From Gemmatimonadaceae bacterium (GTDB lineage Bacteria > Gemmatimonadota > Gemmatimonadetes > Gemmatimonadales > Gemmatimonadaceae): a DNA stretch of 57,365 nt. The notes beneath the pieces were generated by a model. That model did no database searches, was not told the origin of the DNA, and was given only the letters and a program-made list of their open reading frames with translations. Below are positions 16,149 to 24,990 of the stretch, piece by piece; positions within the stretch are counted from its first letter, which is position 1, and each line of letters begins with the position of its first letter. The stretch is taken from positions 1 to 57,365 of the forward strand of contig JAIEMN010000042.1 in assembly GCA_019752115.1 (NCBI GenBank). The letters run 5' to 3'. A program made the translations under genes and the position numbers.

Positions 16149-18653
16149 CTACCGGCGCACCACCCGAAGCCCGTAAATAGGTACGATGCGCGCGCCTTCA
16201 ATGCGCACGGTCAGCACCGACTTGCCACGTGAGAGCTCCGCAGGCAGTTCGTAGGTGGCGTCGTAGAAGCCCGACGCGTGCGGATTCGGCTTCGGGGCCA
16301 CGACCTGGGTGCCGTCCACACGAATCGCGAAGTCGCCGATGGGTGCCGGCAGCCCGGGGTCGTTGAAGTACGTCACCACCAGCGCCAGTGCGGCGGTCGC
16401 GTCGCTCGGCATGGTGTACTCGAAGAACCCGGCGCCGCCGCGGCCAGTTCGGCGGTTCGCGCGGCTCACGGGGCGGTCGGCGGGTTCGCTTCGATACTTC
16501 AGCGCGGCTTCAGCGGCGGCATCGCCGAAGGCCACTTTGCTGATCGTCGCGCGCTCCAGTGCCTCGGCTGCCGCCTTGCTGCGCGCAAGGGCCACGGTGC
16601 GTGCTTCGAACTCCTGCGGCGTCAGCACATCCTGGTAGATGCCATACGTTCGCTTGTGCGTGCGATAGAACGGGCGGAAGGTGACATCCGCATCGCTGCC
16701 ACTGCCGCCGGGAACGCGCATCACGCCACGGGTGCGAAACTCGCCGGTGGCCACGGGCGCCAGCAAGTCGGCCGGCGAGCGCGACGCACTCACCATCACC
16801 GCGCCCAGACTGCCGAACTCCTGGGCGGCGTTCTCGTTGGCTTCGTTGTTCTCGCGGCCGGTGCGTCGCGGGCCATGATCGGCGGCGAGCACCAGCGGGC
16901 CCCACAGAAAGGCCGCGACCGAAGGGTCATCGGGCGTGGGCTCAAGTGTCACCGTCTTGGGGATCTGCATGCTGACGGTGTCACCGCTCCTCCAGGTGCG
17001 CGTGAGACGCACATAGGTGCTCGCTCCGTGCTCGCTTTCGTTCCCCACCCCACCGGCGCGGCCGCCGGCCACGGGATCATTCAACGACGCGACCGATGGC
17101 TGCGGCAGGTTCTCGCCGTTCACCGCGATGCGGAAGCCGTCGCCGGCCCAGAGTGGGCGACGTACCGCAAGCGTGAACGCGGTCGGCTTCGTGACAGTCA
17201 CCGTGACGGTGGCACTATCGCCGTCGGGGAAGCCGGTGTCGAGTGCGAACTGCGCCGGCACCATCGTGGTCGTCGCCGTGCTCGGCACGAAGAGGTTGAG
17301 CCAGACCGTATCGCGACTTTCGTACCAGACGCCGAGCCCGTGCAGCGCGTGGCTCTCCATACCGCTTCCCACGCAGCAGGTGAAGTCGCGCTGCATGTCC
17401 TGATACTCCTGCTGCTCGCGGCGCCCAACCGGCACCATGTAGCTGGTGCGTCCTTCGTCGGGCTCGATGGAGCCGAGGATGTGATTGAAGAGCGCGCGCT
17501 CGTGGAAGTCGGCGTACGCGGCATCGGGGCGGAAGGCGAACAGGCGCCGCGTGAGCTTGAGCATGTTGTACACATTGCACGTCTCAGCGGCGCGGCCATC
17601 CACGCGCGGCGCGAGCGCATCGGGCGGGCCGAAGTACTCGGCGAGACCATGCCCGCCCGTGGCGTAGCTGTGATGCCGCACCACGCGGTCCCAGAAGAAG
17701 CTCGCGGCCATGATGTCCTGCGGATCGGCGGTGTAGCCGTAGCGCGCGGCGGAGCCGATGAGCTTGGGGATCTGACAGTTGCCGTGCTTGCCGGAGAGGT
17801 TGTCCTGATGGCGCTTGAGGGGCTCGGTGAACGCGTGGTGCTCGAAGCGCAGCGACAGATTGAGCCAGCGCGGGTCGTTGGTATCTGCGTACAGGTCGGC
17901 GAACACTTCGTTCATGCCGCCGAACTCGGTGAGCAGCATCTTCTGCACCTGGTCGTCGCTGAGCGGCTTGATCACCCCCTCGGCCCACGCGGCGAATCCC
18001 TTCTCCACGGTGAGCGCCTGCAGGTTACCCGTGTGTCGATACGCGTCGCGCAGGCCGGCGAAGGTTTTGTGCAGCGTGTACCATGGCGACCAGAGGCCAT
18101 TGAGGTCGAACGCGCCGCTCTTGATGTCGCCCTTGCTCACGCGCGCAAACGCATCGCGCAGCCCCTCGAGTGCGCCACAGTAGCCATCGCCGTTCTTGGC
18201 CTGCACTTCGGCCAAGCCCTTCACCAGATAGTCGGCGCGCTGCTTGAAGCGCGCATCACCGGTGGCCTTGTACATGAGCGACACCGCCGACAGATGATGA
18301 CCGGCGATATGCCCCGTGAGATTACGCCCGGTGCCGTCCCAGCCGGTGAGTGGCTTGGCGGTGGTGGGGAGCCCGGCCTGCGTGCGATAGGCGGCGAGCA
18401 TCCGATCGGGGTCGAGCGCGAGCAGGTAGGCGATGGTCACGTCCTGCGCGCGCTTGAGCGGGCCGCCGGTGAGACGCACGCGCTCCAGCGGGACCGGGTG
18501 CGCCTTCAGCATCCGACGCTCATGCTCGAGCACCGGATTCGCTGGCGCGGCGGCTTCGAGCGCCTCGGCGCCGCGCTCGGCGATGGGCGAGAGCGTCAGC
18601 GCGGCGGCCGTCGTGGCGGCGCTAGTGATGAAGTCGCGGCGGGTCGTGGCCAT
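16149..18653 (-). CDS. GH127 beta-L-arabinofuranosidase-type glycoside hydrolase
   Basis: An 834-residue exported enzyme with twin-arginine-like start ATTRRDFITSAATTAAALT. The alpha/alpha-barrel core shows LTGWDGTGRNLTGHIAGHHL, EFGGMNEVFADLY, GKHGNCQIPKLIG and the zinc/thiol site of the family: AETCNVYNMLK (Glu357, Cys359) and TCCVGSGMESHA (Cys426, Cys427). One of the vicinal Cys is the proposed nucleophile in characterised GH127 enzymes. A C-terminal beta region with an added module follows. It releases beta-linked L-arabinofuranose, complementing the GH43 lipoprotein and the arabinose importer. Long for GH127 (typically about 650), because of the C-terminal addition from about residue 640. 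Confidence 0.93.
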   Translation of the reverse strand: MATTRRDFITSAATTAAALTLSPIAERGAEALEAAAPANPVLEHERRMLKAHPVPLERVRLTGGPLKRAQDVTIAYLLALDPDRMLAAYRTQAGLPTTAKPLTGWDGTGRNLTGHIAGHHLSAVSLMYKATGDARFKQRADYLVKGLAEVQAKNGDGYCGALEGLRDAFARVSKGDIKSGAFDLNGLWSPWYTLHKTFAGLRDAYRHTGNLQALTVEKGFAAWAEGVIKPLSDDQVQKMLLTEFGGMNEVFADLYADTNDPRWLNLSLRFEHHAFTEPLKRHQDNLSGKHGNCQIPKLIGSAARYGYTADPQDIMAASFFWDRVVRHHSYATGGHGLAEYFGPPDALAPRVDGRAAETCNVYNMLKLTRRLFAFRPDAAYADFHERALFNHILGSIEPDEGRTSYMVPVGRREQQEYQDMQRDFTCCVGSGMESHALHGLGVWYESRDTVWLNLFVPSTATTTMVPAQFALDTGFPDGDSATVTVTVTKPTAFTLAVRRPLWAGDGFRIAVNGENLPQPSVASLNDPVAGGRAGGVGNESEHGASTYVRLTRTWRSGDTVSMQIPKTVTLEPTPDDPSVAAFLWGPLVLAADHGPRRTGRENNEANENAAQEFGSLGAVMVSASRSPADLLAPVATGEFRTRGVMRVPGGSGSDADVTFRPFYRTHKRTYGIYQDVLTPQEFEARTVALARSKAAAEALERATISKVAFGDAAAEAALKYRSEPADRPVSRANRRTGRGGAGFFEYTMPSDATAALALVVTYFNDPGLPAPIGDFAIRVDGTQVVAPKPNPHASGFYDATYELPAELSRGKSVLTVRIEGARIVPIYGLRVVRR

Positions 18654-18968
18654 GCTTGGTTCCGTGAGAGGACGTGGGCTGGGTTAGAATCCGGCGCGAT
18701 CGCGATTACGGCAAGAGGTTCCGCGAGTCTGTGGGACTCTTTGCTGGACGGTGGATTTCGCGGATGGTTTGGGATTTCGCGGATAACGGAAACAGCACAA
18801 CAGGATCAATGGGGATACTAGGGATCACGGGGATGGGTGTTTGGCGCGGAATAATCCGTAAAATCCGTGGAATCCTCACATGCAGTTTCAGTTATCCGCG
18901 AAATCCCTGAAATCCACGGAATCCCTGAAATCCACGGAATCCCTGAAACCCACGAAATCCCAAAGCGC
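18654..18968. repeat. intergenic region with 17-bp dyad and 9-nt tandem array
   Basis: This 315-nt gap separates the divergent GH127 and glycosylase genes. GGGATTTCGCGGATAAC (18771-18787) is perfectly inverted at 18891-18907. The right arm runs into a tandem array (18900-18961) of seven 9-nt units of the form GRAAYCCMN, such as GAAATCCAC and GGAATCCCT, with an 18-nt higher-order period. A partial copy, GTGGATTTCGCGGATGG, lies at 18751. The array ends 7 nt before the glycosylase ATG. No promoter is obvious; no other gene is seen here. Confidence 0.85.
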
Positions 18969-19592
18969 ATGCGCATCACCGCTGAGACGCTGCAGCACGG
19001 CACGCAGGCGCTCGTCGCGCGGCACCCCGCGTTCGGGCGCATTGTCCAGGTGCACGGCCCACCGCCGCTGTGGGTGCGGGCGCCGGGGTACGCGACGCTG
19101 GTGAAGCTCATTCTGGAGCAGCAGGTGTCGCTCGCGTCGGCGGCGGCCGTGTACCGGCGGCTGCGCGGCGCGATTGGCGCGGTCACCGCTCGCGCGGTGG
19201 TGGAGGCGGGGCCGGATGTACTGCGCGCCGTGGGGTTCACGCGACAAAAGGCGGGGTACGCGGTGGACTTGGCGGAGGCGATCGTCTCGCGCCAGCTGTC
19301 CCTCGGGGCGCTGGCGCGGATGCCGGAGGCGGACGCGCGCGCGGTGCTGCTGGGCATTCGCGGCATTGGACCGTGGACGGCCGATGTGTACCGACTCGTG
19401 GCGCTCCGGCATGCCGATGTGTGGCCGCACGGGGACGTGGCGCTCGCCGATGCGGCACACACTGTGCTTGAACTGTCGGCGCGACCGTCGCAGGAGGCGC
19501 TGACGCAAATGGCCGAGTCATGGGCGCCGTGGCGTTCGGTGGCCGCGCGGTTGCTCTGGCACCACTATTTGAGTGTGCGCGGTCGCGTTTAA
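18969..19592 (+). CDS. AlkA-type DNA-3-methyladenine glycosylase (HhH-GPD)
   Basis: A 207-residue base-excision repair enzyme removing alkylated purines. The glycosylase core runs from LVKLILEQQVSLASAAAVYRR to the C-terminus. The helix-hairpin-helix is LLGIRGIGPWTADV (residues 127-140). The catalytic Asp is expected at Asp156 in WPHGDVALADA, matching the PxxD spacing of HhH-GPD enzymes. There is no iron-sulfur cluster Cys set and no N-terminal AlkA domain, so it is a short AlkA-like form. ATG 18969 is chosen because upstream codons are made of the 9-nt repeat array. The array occupies the leader, so repeat length could affect expression. Confidence 0.9.
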   Translation: MRITAETLQHGTQALVARHPAFGRIVQVHGPPPLWVRAPGYATLVKLILEQQVSLASAAAVYRRLRGAIGAVTARAVVEAGPDVLRAVGFTRQKAGYAVDLAEAIVSRQLSLGALARMPEADARAVLLGIRGIGPWTADVYRLVALRHADVWPHGDVALADAAHTVLELSARPSQEALTQMAESWAPWRSVAARLLWHHYLSVRGRV

Positions 19593-19646
19593 TCGGTCAG
19601 TTCACCCGAAAAAGGCGGAAAAGCCCGTGGGGCGCTCCAAACCGGC

Positions 19647-19654
19647 TACATTCA
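19647..19654 (+). promoter_or_regulatory. candidate promoter box TACATTCA for the helicase gene
   Basis: gcTACATTCA sits 64 nt before the helicase ATG in a 126-nt gap. The long leader would allow post-transcriptional control, as known for cold-induced DEAD-box helicases. Inferred. Confidence 0.35.
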
Positions 19655-19718
19655 AGGGTTCGCCCCGAATAAGGCGACACCGGTTTTCGGAGAGACTCGA
19701 GCGGCGTGAGGCGCGGCT

Positions 19719-21479
19719 ATGGGACCCCGTACCATTTCCCCTGACGTGCCCGACTTGTCTATAGAAATCGAAACGCCGCTCCAGGGCTTTGCTGCCCTGG
19801 GCATCGAGACCCGCATCGCCGAAGCGCTGAGTGCGCTTGGCTACGAAGAACCGACGCCCGTACAGCGGGCAGCCATTCCGCCCCTGCTCGACGGGCGAGA
19901 CGTTCTGGCCCAGGCGGCCACTGGGACCGGCAAGACGGCGGCTTTCTCGCTGCCGCTGCTGACGCGCATCGCGAACGGCCAGCGCAGTGTGGACGGCCCG
20001 AGTGTCCTCATCCTCACGCCGACCCGCGAACTCGCGATGCAGGTCGCCGAGGCGGTGCACCGCTACGGCAAGCCGCTCGGCATTCAGGCGCTCGCCGTGT
20101 ATGGCGGCGCGAGCATGGAGCTGCAGGTCCGCGCGCTGCGACGTGGCGTGGATGTCGTGATCGCGACCCCCGGCCGCGCGCTCGACCACATCAAGCGCGC
20201 CACGCTCAAGCTGGGCACGCTCAAGTGCGTGGTGCTCGACGAAGCCGACGAAATGCTCGACATGGGCTTCGCCGATGAACTCGAGGCGATTCTCAACGCG
20301 ACGCCGGCGTCGCGTCAGACCGCGCTCTTCAGCGCGACGCTGCCGCCGCGCATTGCGAGCATTGCCCAGAAGCATCTGAACAAGCCGGTCCACGTCACCG
20401 TCGAGCGTGAGGTGGTGCCCGAGGGTGAGGCGGCCCGCGTGCGGCAGGTGGCGTACATCGTGTCGCGCGCCCACAAGATGGCGGCACTGGCCCGCGTGCT
20501 GGATATCGAACAGCCGACGAGCGCGATCGTCTTCTGCCGCACGCGCACCGAGGTGGACGAGCTGAGCGAAACGCTCACCGCCCGCGGGCTGCGCGCCGAG
20601 TCGCTGCATGGTGGTCTCTCGCAGGATCAGCGTGACCGCGTCATGCAGAAGTTCCGCGGCCGCAAGGTGGACCTGCTCATCGCCACCGACGTGGCGGCCC
20701 GTGGTCTCGATGTGAAGCATGTGAGCCACGTGGTGAATTTCGATGTGCCGGCCGATGCCGAGACCTATGTGCATCGCATTGGCCGCACGGGCCGCGCGGG
20801 GCGCGAGGGCGTGGCCATCACGCTCGCCGAGCCGCGCGAACACCGCCTGCTGCGCAATATCGAACGGCAGACGAGCCAGACGATTGAAATCGCGCAGGTG
20901 CCCACGGTGGCCGACCTGCGCGCGCATCGTCGTGAGCTGGTGAAGGCGACGCTGCGCGAAGCCGTGCTCGAGGGGAACCTCGAGTCGTGGCGCGGCATCG
21001 TCGAGAGCCTCGCGTCGGAGATCGACGTGATGGATCTCGCGGCAGCGGCGGTGAAGCTGGTGGCGGCGAACGACGGTCAGGAAGATCAGGAGATTCCGGC
21101 GGTCACGCCGCGCGCGCCGCGCGAGTTCCCGGCGGGTGAGCGGCGGCCCTCGCGTCATGAAGAGCGGTTTGCGGCGCGCGGTGAGGCGCCCAAGGGGAAG
21201 CCGACGGGCAAGAAGCCCAAGCGGGAGACCGCCTGGAAGGCGGCGACGCTCTGGATTGGTGCCGGCCGCAAGCTGAACATCCGCCCGGGTGACCTGGTGG
21301 GCGCGATCGCGAACGAGGCCGGGCTCGATTCGAGCCACATCGGCGCCATTCAGATTGCCGATGGCTATTCGACGGTCGAAGTACCGGAGGCGATGGCGGA
21401 CGAAGTGATTGCCGTGCTCAAGAACGGCAAGATCAAGGGGAAGAAGGTTCAGATTCGCCGGGATCGCCTCAACCGGTAA
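19719..21479 (+). CDS. deaD: DEAD-box ATP-dependent RNA helicase, DeaD/CsdA-like
   Basis: A 586-residue cytosolic RNA helicase. Ordered motifs are: Q motif with GYEEPTPVQ (Gln49), Walker A ATGTGKT (67-73), PTRELA, TPGR, DEAD (174-177), SAT (205-207), HGGLSQDQRDR, ATDVAARGLD and HRIGRTGRAG. A basic linker follows, then a C-terminal DbpA/CsdA-type RNA-binding domain (about 508-580) with TLWIGAGRKLNIRPGDLVGA and GYSTVEVPEAMADEV. The family acts in ribosome assembly and mRNA unwinding, often at low temperature. The assignment to DeaD rather than DbpA rests on overall length and the long linker. The methyltransferase gene starts 7 nt downstream. Confidence 0.93.
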   Translation: MGPRTISPDVPDLSIEIETPLQGFAALGIETRIAEALSALGYEEPTPVQRAAIPPLLDGRDVLAQAATGTGKTAAFSLPLLTRIANGQRSVDGPSVLILTPTRELAMQVAEAVHRYGKPLGIQALAVYGGASMELQVRALRRGVDVVIATPGRALDHIKRATLKLGTLKCVVLDEADEMLDMGFADELEAILNATPASRQTALFSATLPPRIASIAQKHLNKPVHVTVEREVVPEGEAARVRQVAYIVSRAHKMAALARVLDIEQPTSAIVFCRTRTEVDELSETLTARGLRAESLHGGLSQDQRDRVMQKFRGRKVDLLIATDVAARGLDVKHVSHVVNFDVPADAETYVHRIGRTGRAGREGVAITLAEPREHRLLRNIERQTSQTIEIAQVPTVADLRAHRRELVKATLREAVLEGNLESWRGIVESLASEIDVMDLAAAAVKLVAANDGQEDQEIPAVTPRAPREFPAGERRPSRHEERFAARGEAPKGKPTGKKPKRETAWKAATLWIGAGRKLNIRPGDLVGAIANEAGLDSSHIGAIQIADGYSTVEVPEAMADEVIAVLKNGKIKGKKVQIRRDRLNR

Positions 21480-21486
21480 GCCACGC

Positions 21487-22263
21487 ATGACGGAACCGAT
21501 TCGCTTCGACGACGGCGCGGCCTACGAGCAGTTCATGGGACGCTGGAGCCAGCTGGTAGGGAAGCGCTTTCTGGAGTGGATCGGTCCGCAGGCGGGGTGG
21601 GATTGGGTGGATGTAGGATGTGGGAATGGCGCCTTTTCGGCGCTGATTGTGGACCACCATGCACCGGCATCGGTGCATGGTGTGGATCCCTCCGAAGCAC
21701 AACTCGCGTTCGCCCGCGAGCGCTTTGCCGGCAAGCCCGTGCGGCTCGATGCAGGAGACGCGCTCGCGTTGCCGCGCGAGGATGACAGTGCCGACGCGGC
21801 GGTGATGCCGCTGGTACTCTCATTCGTACCCGACCCGGCGCGCGGTGTGGCCGAGATGGCGCGCGTGGTGCGCACCGGCGGCGTGGTGAGCGCCTACATG
21901 TGGGACATGGATGGCGGCGGGTTTCCGTACCATGTACTGCACGAGCGGATTCGCGCGCGCGGCGGCACGGTGCCACTGCCGCCGGTGCCGGAGGCGTCGC
22001 GGCTGGAGGTGATGTCCGCCTTGTGGACGTCGGCGGGGCTTCGGGATGTGCGATCGGAGACCATCCGCGTGTCGCGCACGTTTGCGAGCTTCGACGAGTT
22101 CTGGGCCATTGCGAAGGGCGGGCCGAGTGCGGGACAGGCCCTGCGGGCGATGGAGGACGCGTCGCTTCGCTCGCTCAGAGACGAGATGGCGGACGTGGTG
22201 ACGCAGGATGACGGGCGGGTGGTGTTGGAGGGGTGGGCGAATGCGGTGGTGGGGACGGTCTGA
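21487..22263 (+). CDS. class I SAM-dependent methyltransferase
   Basis: A 258-residue soluble methyltransferase. VDVGCGNGAFSALI (residues 41-54) is the SAM-binding glycine loop, GVDPSEAQLAFAR provides the acidic ribose contact, DAGDALALPREDDSAD is motif II, and VLSFVPDPARGVAEMARVVRTGG is the family's post-motif strand and helix. It resembles UbiE/Methyltransf_11 proteins, whose substrates are small molecules, but no substrate can be assigned. It is 7 nt downstream of the helicase and probably cotranscribed. A repeat-rich leader of the next gene begins immediately after its stop. Confidence 0.9.
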   Translation: MTEPIRFDDGAAYEQFMGRWSQLVGKRFLEWIGPQAGWDWVDVGCGNGAFSALIVDHHAPASVHGVDPSEAQLAFARERFAGKPVRLDAGDALALPREDDSADAAVMPLVLSFVPDPARGVAEMARVVRTGGVVSAYMWDMDGGGFPYHVLHERIRARGGTVPLPPVPEASRLEVMSALWTSAGLRDVRSETIRVSRTFASFDEFWAIAKGGPSAGQALRAMEDASLRSLRDEMADVVTQDDGRVVLEGWANAVVGTV

Positions 22264-22276
22264 ACGGCGGGTCGGG

Positions 22277-22323
22277 CGGAAGCCTGTAATGCGGAAGCTG
22301 AACTACGGGAGCTGGACTACGGG
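22277..22323. repeat. degenerate 14-15 nt tandem repeat before the phosphodiester glycosidase gene
   Basis: Three units plus a partial one: CGGAAGCCTGTAATG, CGGAAGCTGAACTA, CGGGAGCTGGACTA, CGGG. It occupies the gap between methyltransferase and glycosidase genes and ends one base before the ATG at 22325. The same type of unit occurs inside the coding sequence at 29798-29866. Confidence 0.75.
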
Positions 22324-22324
22324 T

Positions 22325-23533
22325 ATGGGCGCTTCCTATCGAGTCGTTGTGGCGGCCGTCATGTGTGCCGCGCAGAGTGGGTGGGCACAGACGGCGGCGT
22401 CGCCGGCGCGGTTGGCGCCGGGGTTGACGTGGTGGCGCGCGTCGGATGCGCGCGGGCCGTGGAACAGCTACGTGGTGCGTATCGATCTGCGCCAGGCCGA
22501 TCTCGAACTGCTGGCGGTACATGCGCGCGATGCCTTGAATGGACGCGAGCGCACGTCGAGCATCGCGCAGCGGCATACCGATTCCACCGCGCGGGTGCGG
22601 GTGGCGGTGAATGCGGACTTTTTCGACCTCAAGACCGGCGCGTCGGAGAACAACCAGGTCACAGCGGGCGAGTGGTGGAAGGGGCTGATGCTCACGCAGT
22701 CGCCCTACGACACGTACGACAACGTGCACGCACAGGTTGCCATCGGGCGCGATCGGCGCGCCGCGGTGGATCGCTATGTGCTTGAGGGGCGCGCGATCGT
22801 GCGGGGCGCCTCGGTGCCGGTGCTGGCCGTCAATGCGTTGCCGATGGGGCCCTACGAAAGCACGGCGCTGTACACGCCACGCTTCGGAGCCACCACGCCG
22901 CGTGACATCGCGCCGAAGGACTCGGTGCGGAAGGTCAGTGAGCTGGCGCTGCGCGCGGTGGGCGCCCGTGGGGACACGCTGCGCTATGTGGTGGCTGCGC
23001 CGGCGGTGTCGAACGCGGGCACGATGATTCCCGCGAACGGTGCGGTGCTGGCGGGCTATGGCGATCGCGCGACCGCGTGGCAGGCCGTGCAGGTCGGGGA
23101 CACAGTCGGCGTGGTGCTCAGCACCCTCCCACGACTCCCCGACGGGCAGTCGCCGGCGACGCTGCTCGGCGGGTGGCCGCGCCTGCTCGAGCACGGGGTG
23201 AACGTGGCGCGCGACGCGGCGATTCGTGAAGGCACGATCTCCCGCAACGCCGAAGCGCCTCATCCGCGGACAGCAATCGGCGTGTCGAAGGATCGGCGAA
23301 CAGTCTGGCTGTATGTGGTGGATGGACGGTCCACCGCGAGTGTGGGGATGACCACGAGCCAACTGGCCGACGCGCTCCGCACACTCGGCGCCTGGGATGC
23401 GCTCAACTTTGATGGCGGCGGCAGCACGACGCTGGTGGTGGATGGCCAGGTCATCAACACCCCCAGTGATGCCACGGGTGAGCGCGAGGTCGGCAATGCG
23501 CTGCTGGTACGCCAGCGCCTGCGGAGACGCTGA
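22325..23533 (+). CDS. exported phosphodiester glycosidase family protein (NAGPA domain)
   Basis: A 402-residue secreted protein. The signal peptide MGASYRVVVAAVMCAAQSGW ends at AQT. The domain named after the lysosomal 'uncovering enzyme' is recognised from VAVNADFFDLKTGASENNQV, LGGWPRLLEHGV, HPRTAIGVSKDRRTVWL and the hallmark NFDGGGSTTLVVDG (about residues 361-374). Characterised relatives cleave sugar phosphodiesters; bacterial members are envelope-associated and mostly uncharacterised. ATG 22325 gives the cleanest signal peptide; an in-frame ATG at 22289 would add residues encoded by the repeat. Its stop overlaps the DinB start (ATGA). Confidence 0.88.
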   Translation: MGASYRVVVAAVMCAAQSGWAQTAASPARLAPGLTWWRASDARGPWNSYVVRIDLRQADLELLAVHARDALNGRERTSSIAQRHTDSTARVRVAVNADFFDLKTGASENNQVTAGEWWKGLMLTQSPYDTYDNVHAQVAIGRDRRAAVDRYVLEGRAIVRGASVPVLAVNALPMGPYESTALYTPRFGATTPRDIAPKDSVRKVSELALRAVGARGDTLRYVVAAPAVSNAGTMIPANGAVLAGYGDRATAWQAVQVGDTVGVVLSTLPRLPDGQSPATLLGGWPRLLEHGVNVARDAAIREGTISRNAEAPHPRTAIGVSKDRRTVWLYVVDGRSTASVGMTTSQLADALRTLGAWDALNFDGGGSTTLVVDGQVINTPSDATGEREVGNALLVRQRLRRR

Positions 23534-24033
23534 TGCGCGCCTCGACGGTTCATCGGCTGGTGCGCCGTGACCTGGGCTCGCTCCGTCGCGAGCTCGAGGC
23601 GTATCCCAGCGACGAGGCGATCTGGAGCACGCCATCAGGACTGTCCAATTCCGCGGGCGTGCTCGTGCGGCATCTGTGCGGCAACCTGCGTCACTATTTC
23701 GGCGCTGTGCTCGGGCACACGGGTTACGTGCGACAGCGCGACCTCGAGTTCAGCGCCCCGCCGGTGTCCCGCGCGGCGCTGCTGGCGCTCATCGCCGAGA
23801 CCGAACGGGACGTCCTCCCCGTGCTGGCCGAGCTCCGCGATGATCAACTCACCGGTGACTTTCCCGAGCCGCAAGGTGGACGGGTGTACGAGGCGGCCGA
23901 CTACGTGGCCCACCTCGTGATGCACCTCGGGTACCATCTGGGGCAGATCGACTATCACCGCCGCACGCTCACGGCATCACGAGGCAGTGTGGGTGCCCTG
24001 AACTCGTTCGAACTCCCGTTCCGATCCGCATAA
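23533..24033 (+). CDS. DinB family protein (DUF1572-like four-helix bundle)
   Basis: A 166-residue soluble protein of the DinB/YfiT four-helix type. The metal-binding His pattern is visible: VLVRHLCGNLRHYFG near residue 50 and LVMHLGYHLGQIDYHR near residues 135-150. DinB folds support thiol transferases (bacillithiol, mycothiol) and related metal-dependent enzymes; the substrate is unknown. ATGA overlap with the phosphodiester glycosidase gene implies coupled translation. Two more DinB-like genes occur in this window (41785 and 48064), each with different partners. Confidence 0.88.
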   Translation: MRASTVHRLVRRDLGSLRRELEAYPSDEAIWSTPSGLSNSAGVLVRHLCGNLRHYFGAVLGHTGYVRQRDLEFSAPPVSRAALLALIAETERDVLPVLAELRDDQLTGDFPEPQGGRVYEAADYVAHLVMHLGYHLGQIDYHRRTLTASRGSVGALNSFELPFRSA

Positions 24034-24083
24034 GCCGCAACCAGGATCAAGCGACGGTGTCTGTACCGCCATAGTGTGCCGTC

Positions 24084-24986
24084 ATGAAGCCGGATACCCG
24101 TACGTTCTATCTCGACGCCGTGACGCGCGTGCTGCGGCAGCTTGTGACCCATCTCGACGACTCGGCGGATCTCGCCGCGTTGGCGCGTCTGGCCCACCTG
24201 TCGCCCTTCCACTTTCACCGTGTGTTTCGCGGCATGGTGGGCGAGACAGCCCTCGAGCTGCTGCGACGCCTGCGCCTCGAACGCGCTGCACACACGCTGC
24301 GTCACAGCACCACGCCGGTGACGCAGATCGCGTTCACCGCAGGCTACGAAACGCATGAGGCGTTCACGCGGGCCTTCCGCGTGGCGTATGGCGAGGCACC
24401 ATCCGGCTTCCGGCAGAACCCGCGCGCTCGGCCACATCTGGCCGCGCCGTGCGGGATTCACTTCGACACGACTGATGTCCTCAGCGTGTTCATTCCCCGT
24501 GATACCGGAGGTGCTGGGATGGAAATCACTCTGCAGCAGCTGCCCGCGATGCGCTTGGCGACCGTAGTGCATCTTGGGCCATTCAATCAGATTGGCGCCG
24601 CCTTCGAACAGCTTGGCGGTCTCGCCGGACGCGCCGGATTGTACGCCTATCCGGGCGCGATGATGGTTGCGACCTACGACGACGATCCGGAAGGCAAGCC
24701 GGTCGACGAGTTGCGTTCACGCGCGGGCATTTCGGTGCCGGACGATCTGCCGCTCCCAGATGGACTCGAGGAGCAGCGGATCAGCGGCGGTCCATATGCC
24801 TGCTACACGCACATCGGTGGCTATGAGCTCTTGGGCGACGTGTGGTCGCGCTTCATGGGTGAGGCACTCCCATCGCGCGGCTACGTGGTGGCATCGGGAC
24901 CGGCGCTCGAGATCTATCGCTCCGACATGCGCACCACGCCCAAAGCCGAGTGGCGGACGGATCTGCTCGTGCCGGTGGAGGCGTAG
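24084..24986 (+). CDS. AraC-family regulator with GyrI-like effector domain
   Basis: A 300-residue transcription factor. Residues about 8-112 carry the double HTH: LAALARLAHLSPFHFHRVFR, then TPVTQIAFTAGYETHEAFTRAF followed by YGEAPSGFR. Residues about 143-300 form a GyrI-like/SOUL ligand domain: QLPAMRLATVVHLGPF, GLYAYPGAMMVATYDDDPEG and GPYACYTHIGGYELLG. This order (HTH first) is typical of Rob/SoxS-like drug or small-molecule responsive activators. A CATAGT -10-like box lies about 9 nt before the ATG, so the mRNA may have almost no leader. It ends 4 nt before the convergent ankyrin gene. Confidence 0.92.
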   Translation: MKPDTRTFYLDAVTRVLRQLVTHLDDSADLAALARLAHLSPFHFHRVFRGMVGETALELLRRLRLERAAHTLRHSTTPVTQIAFTAGYETHEAFTRAFRVAYGEAPSGFRQNPRARPHLAAPCGIHFDTTDVLSVFIPRDTGGAGMEITLQQLPAMRLATVVHLGPFNQIGAAFEQLGGLAGRAGLYAYPGAMMVATYDDDPEGKPVDELRSRAGISVPDDLPLPDGLEEQRISGGPYACYTHIGGYELLGDVWSRFMGEALPSRGYVVASGPALEIYRSDMRTTPKAEWRTDLLVPVEA

Positions 24987-24990
24987 GCGG

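Noticed and set aside
16278-18821. 847-codon open frame on the plus strand opposite the GH127 gene
   Set aside because: It has Arg/His/Gly-rich composition without any domain and is the antisense shadow of a well-supported gene; long antisense frames are normal in GC-rich DNA.
18900-18961. CRISPR-like look of regular repeats
   Set aside because: Units are 9 nt with no spacers, and no cas genes occur in the window.
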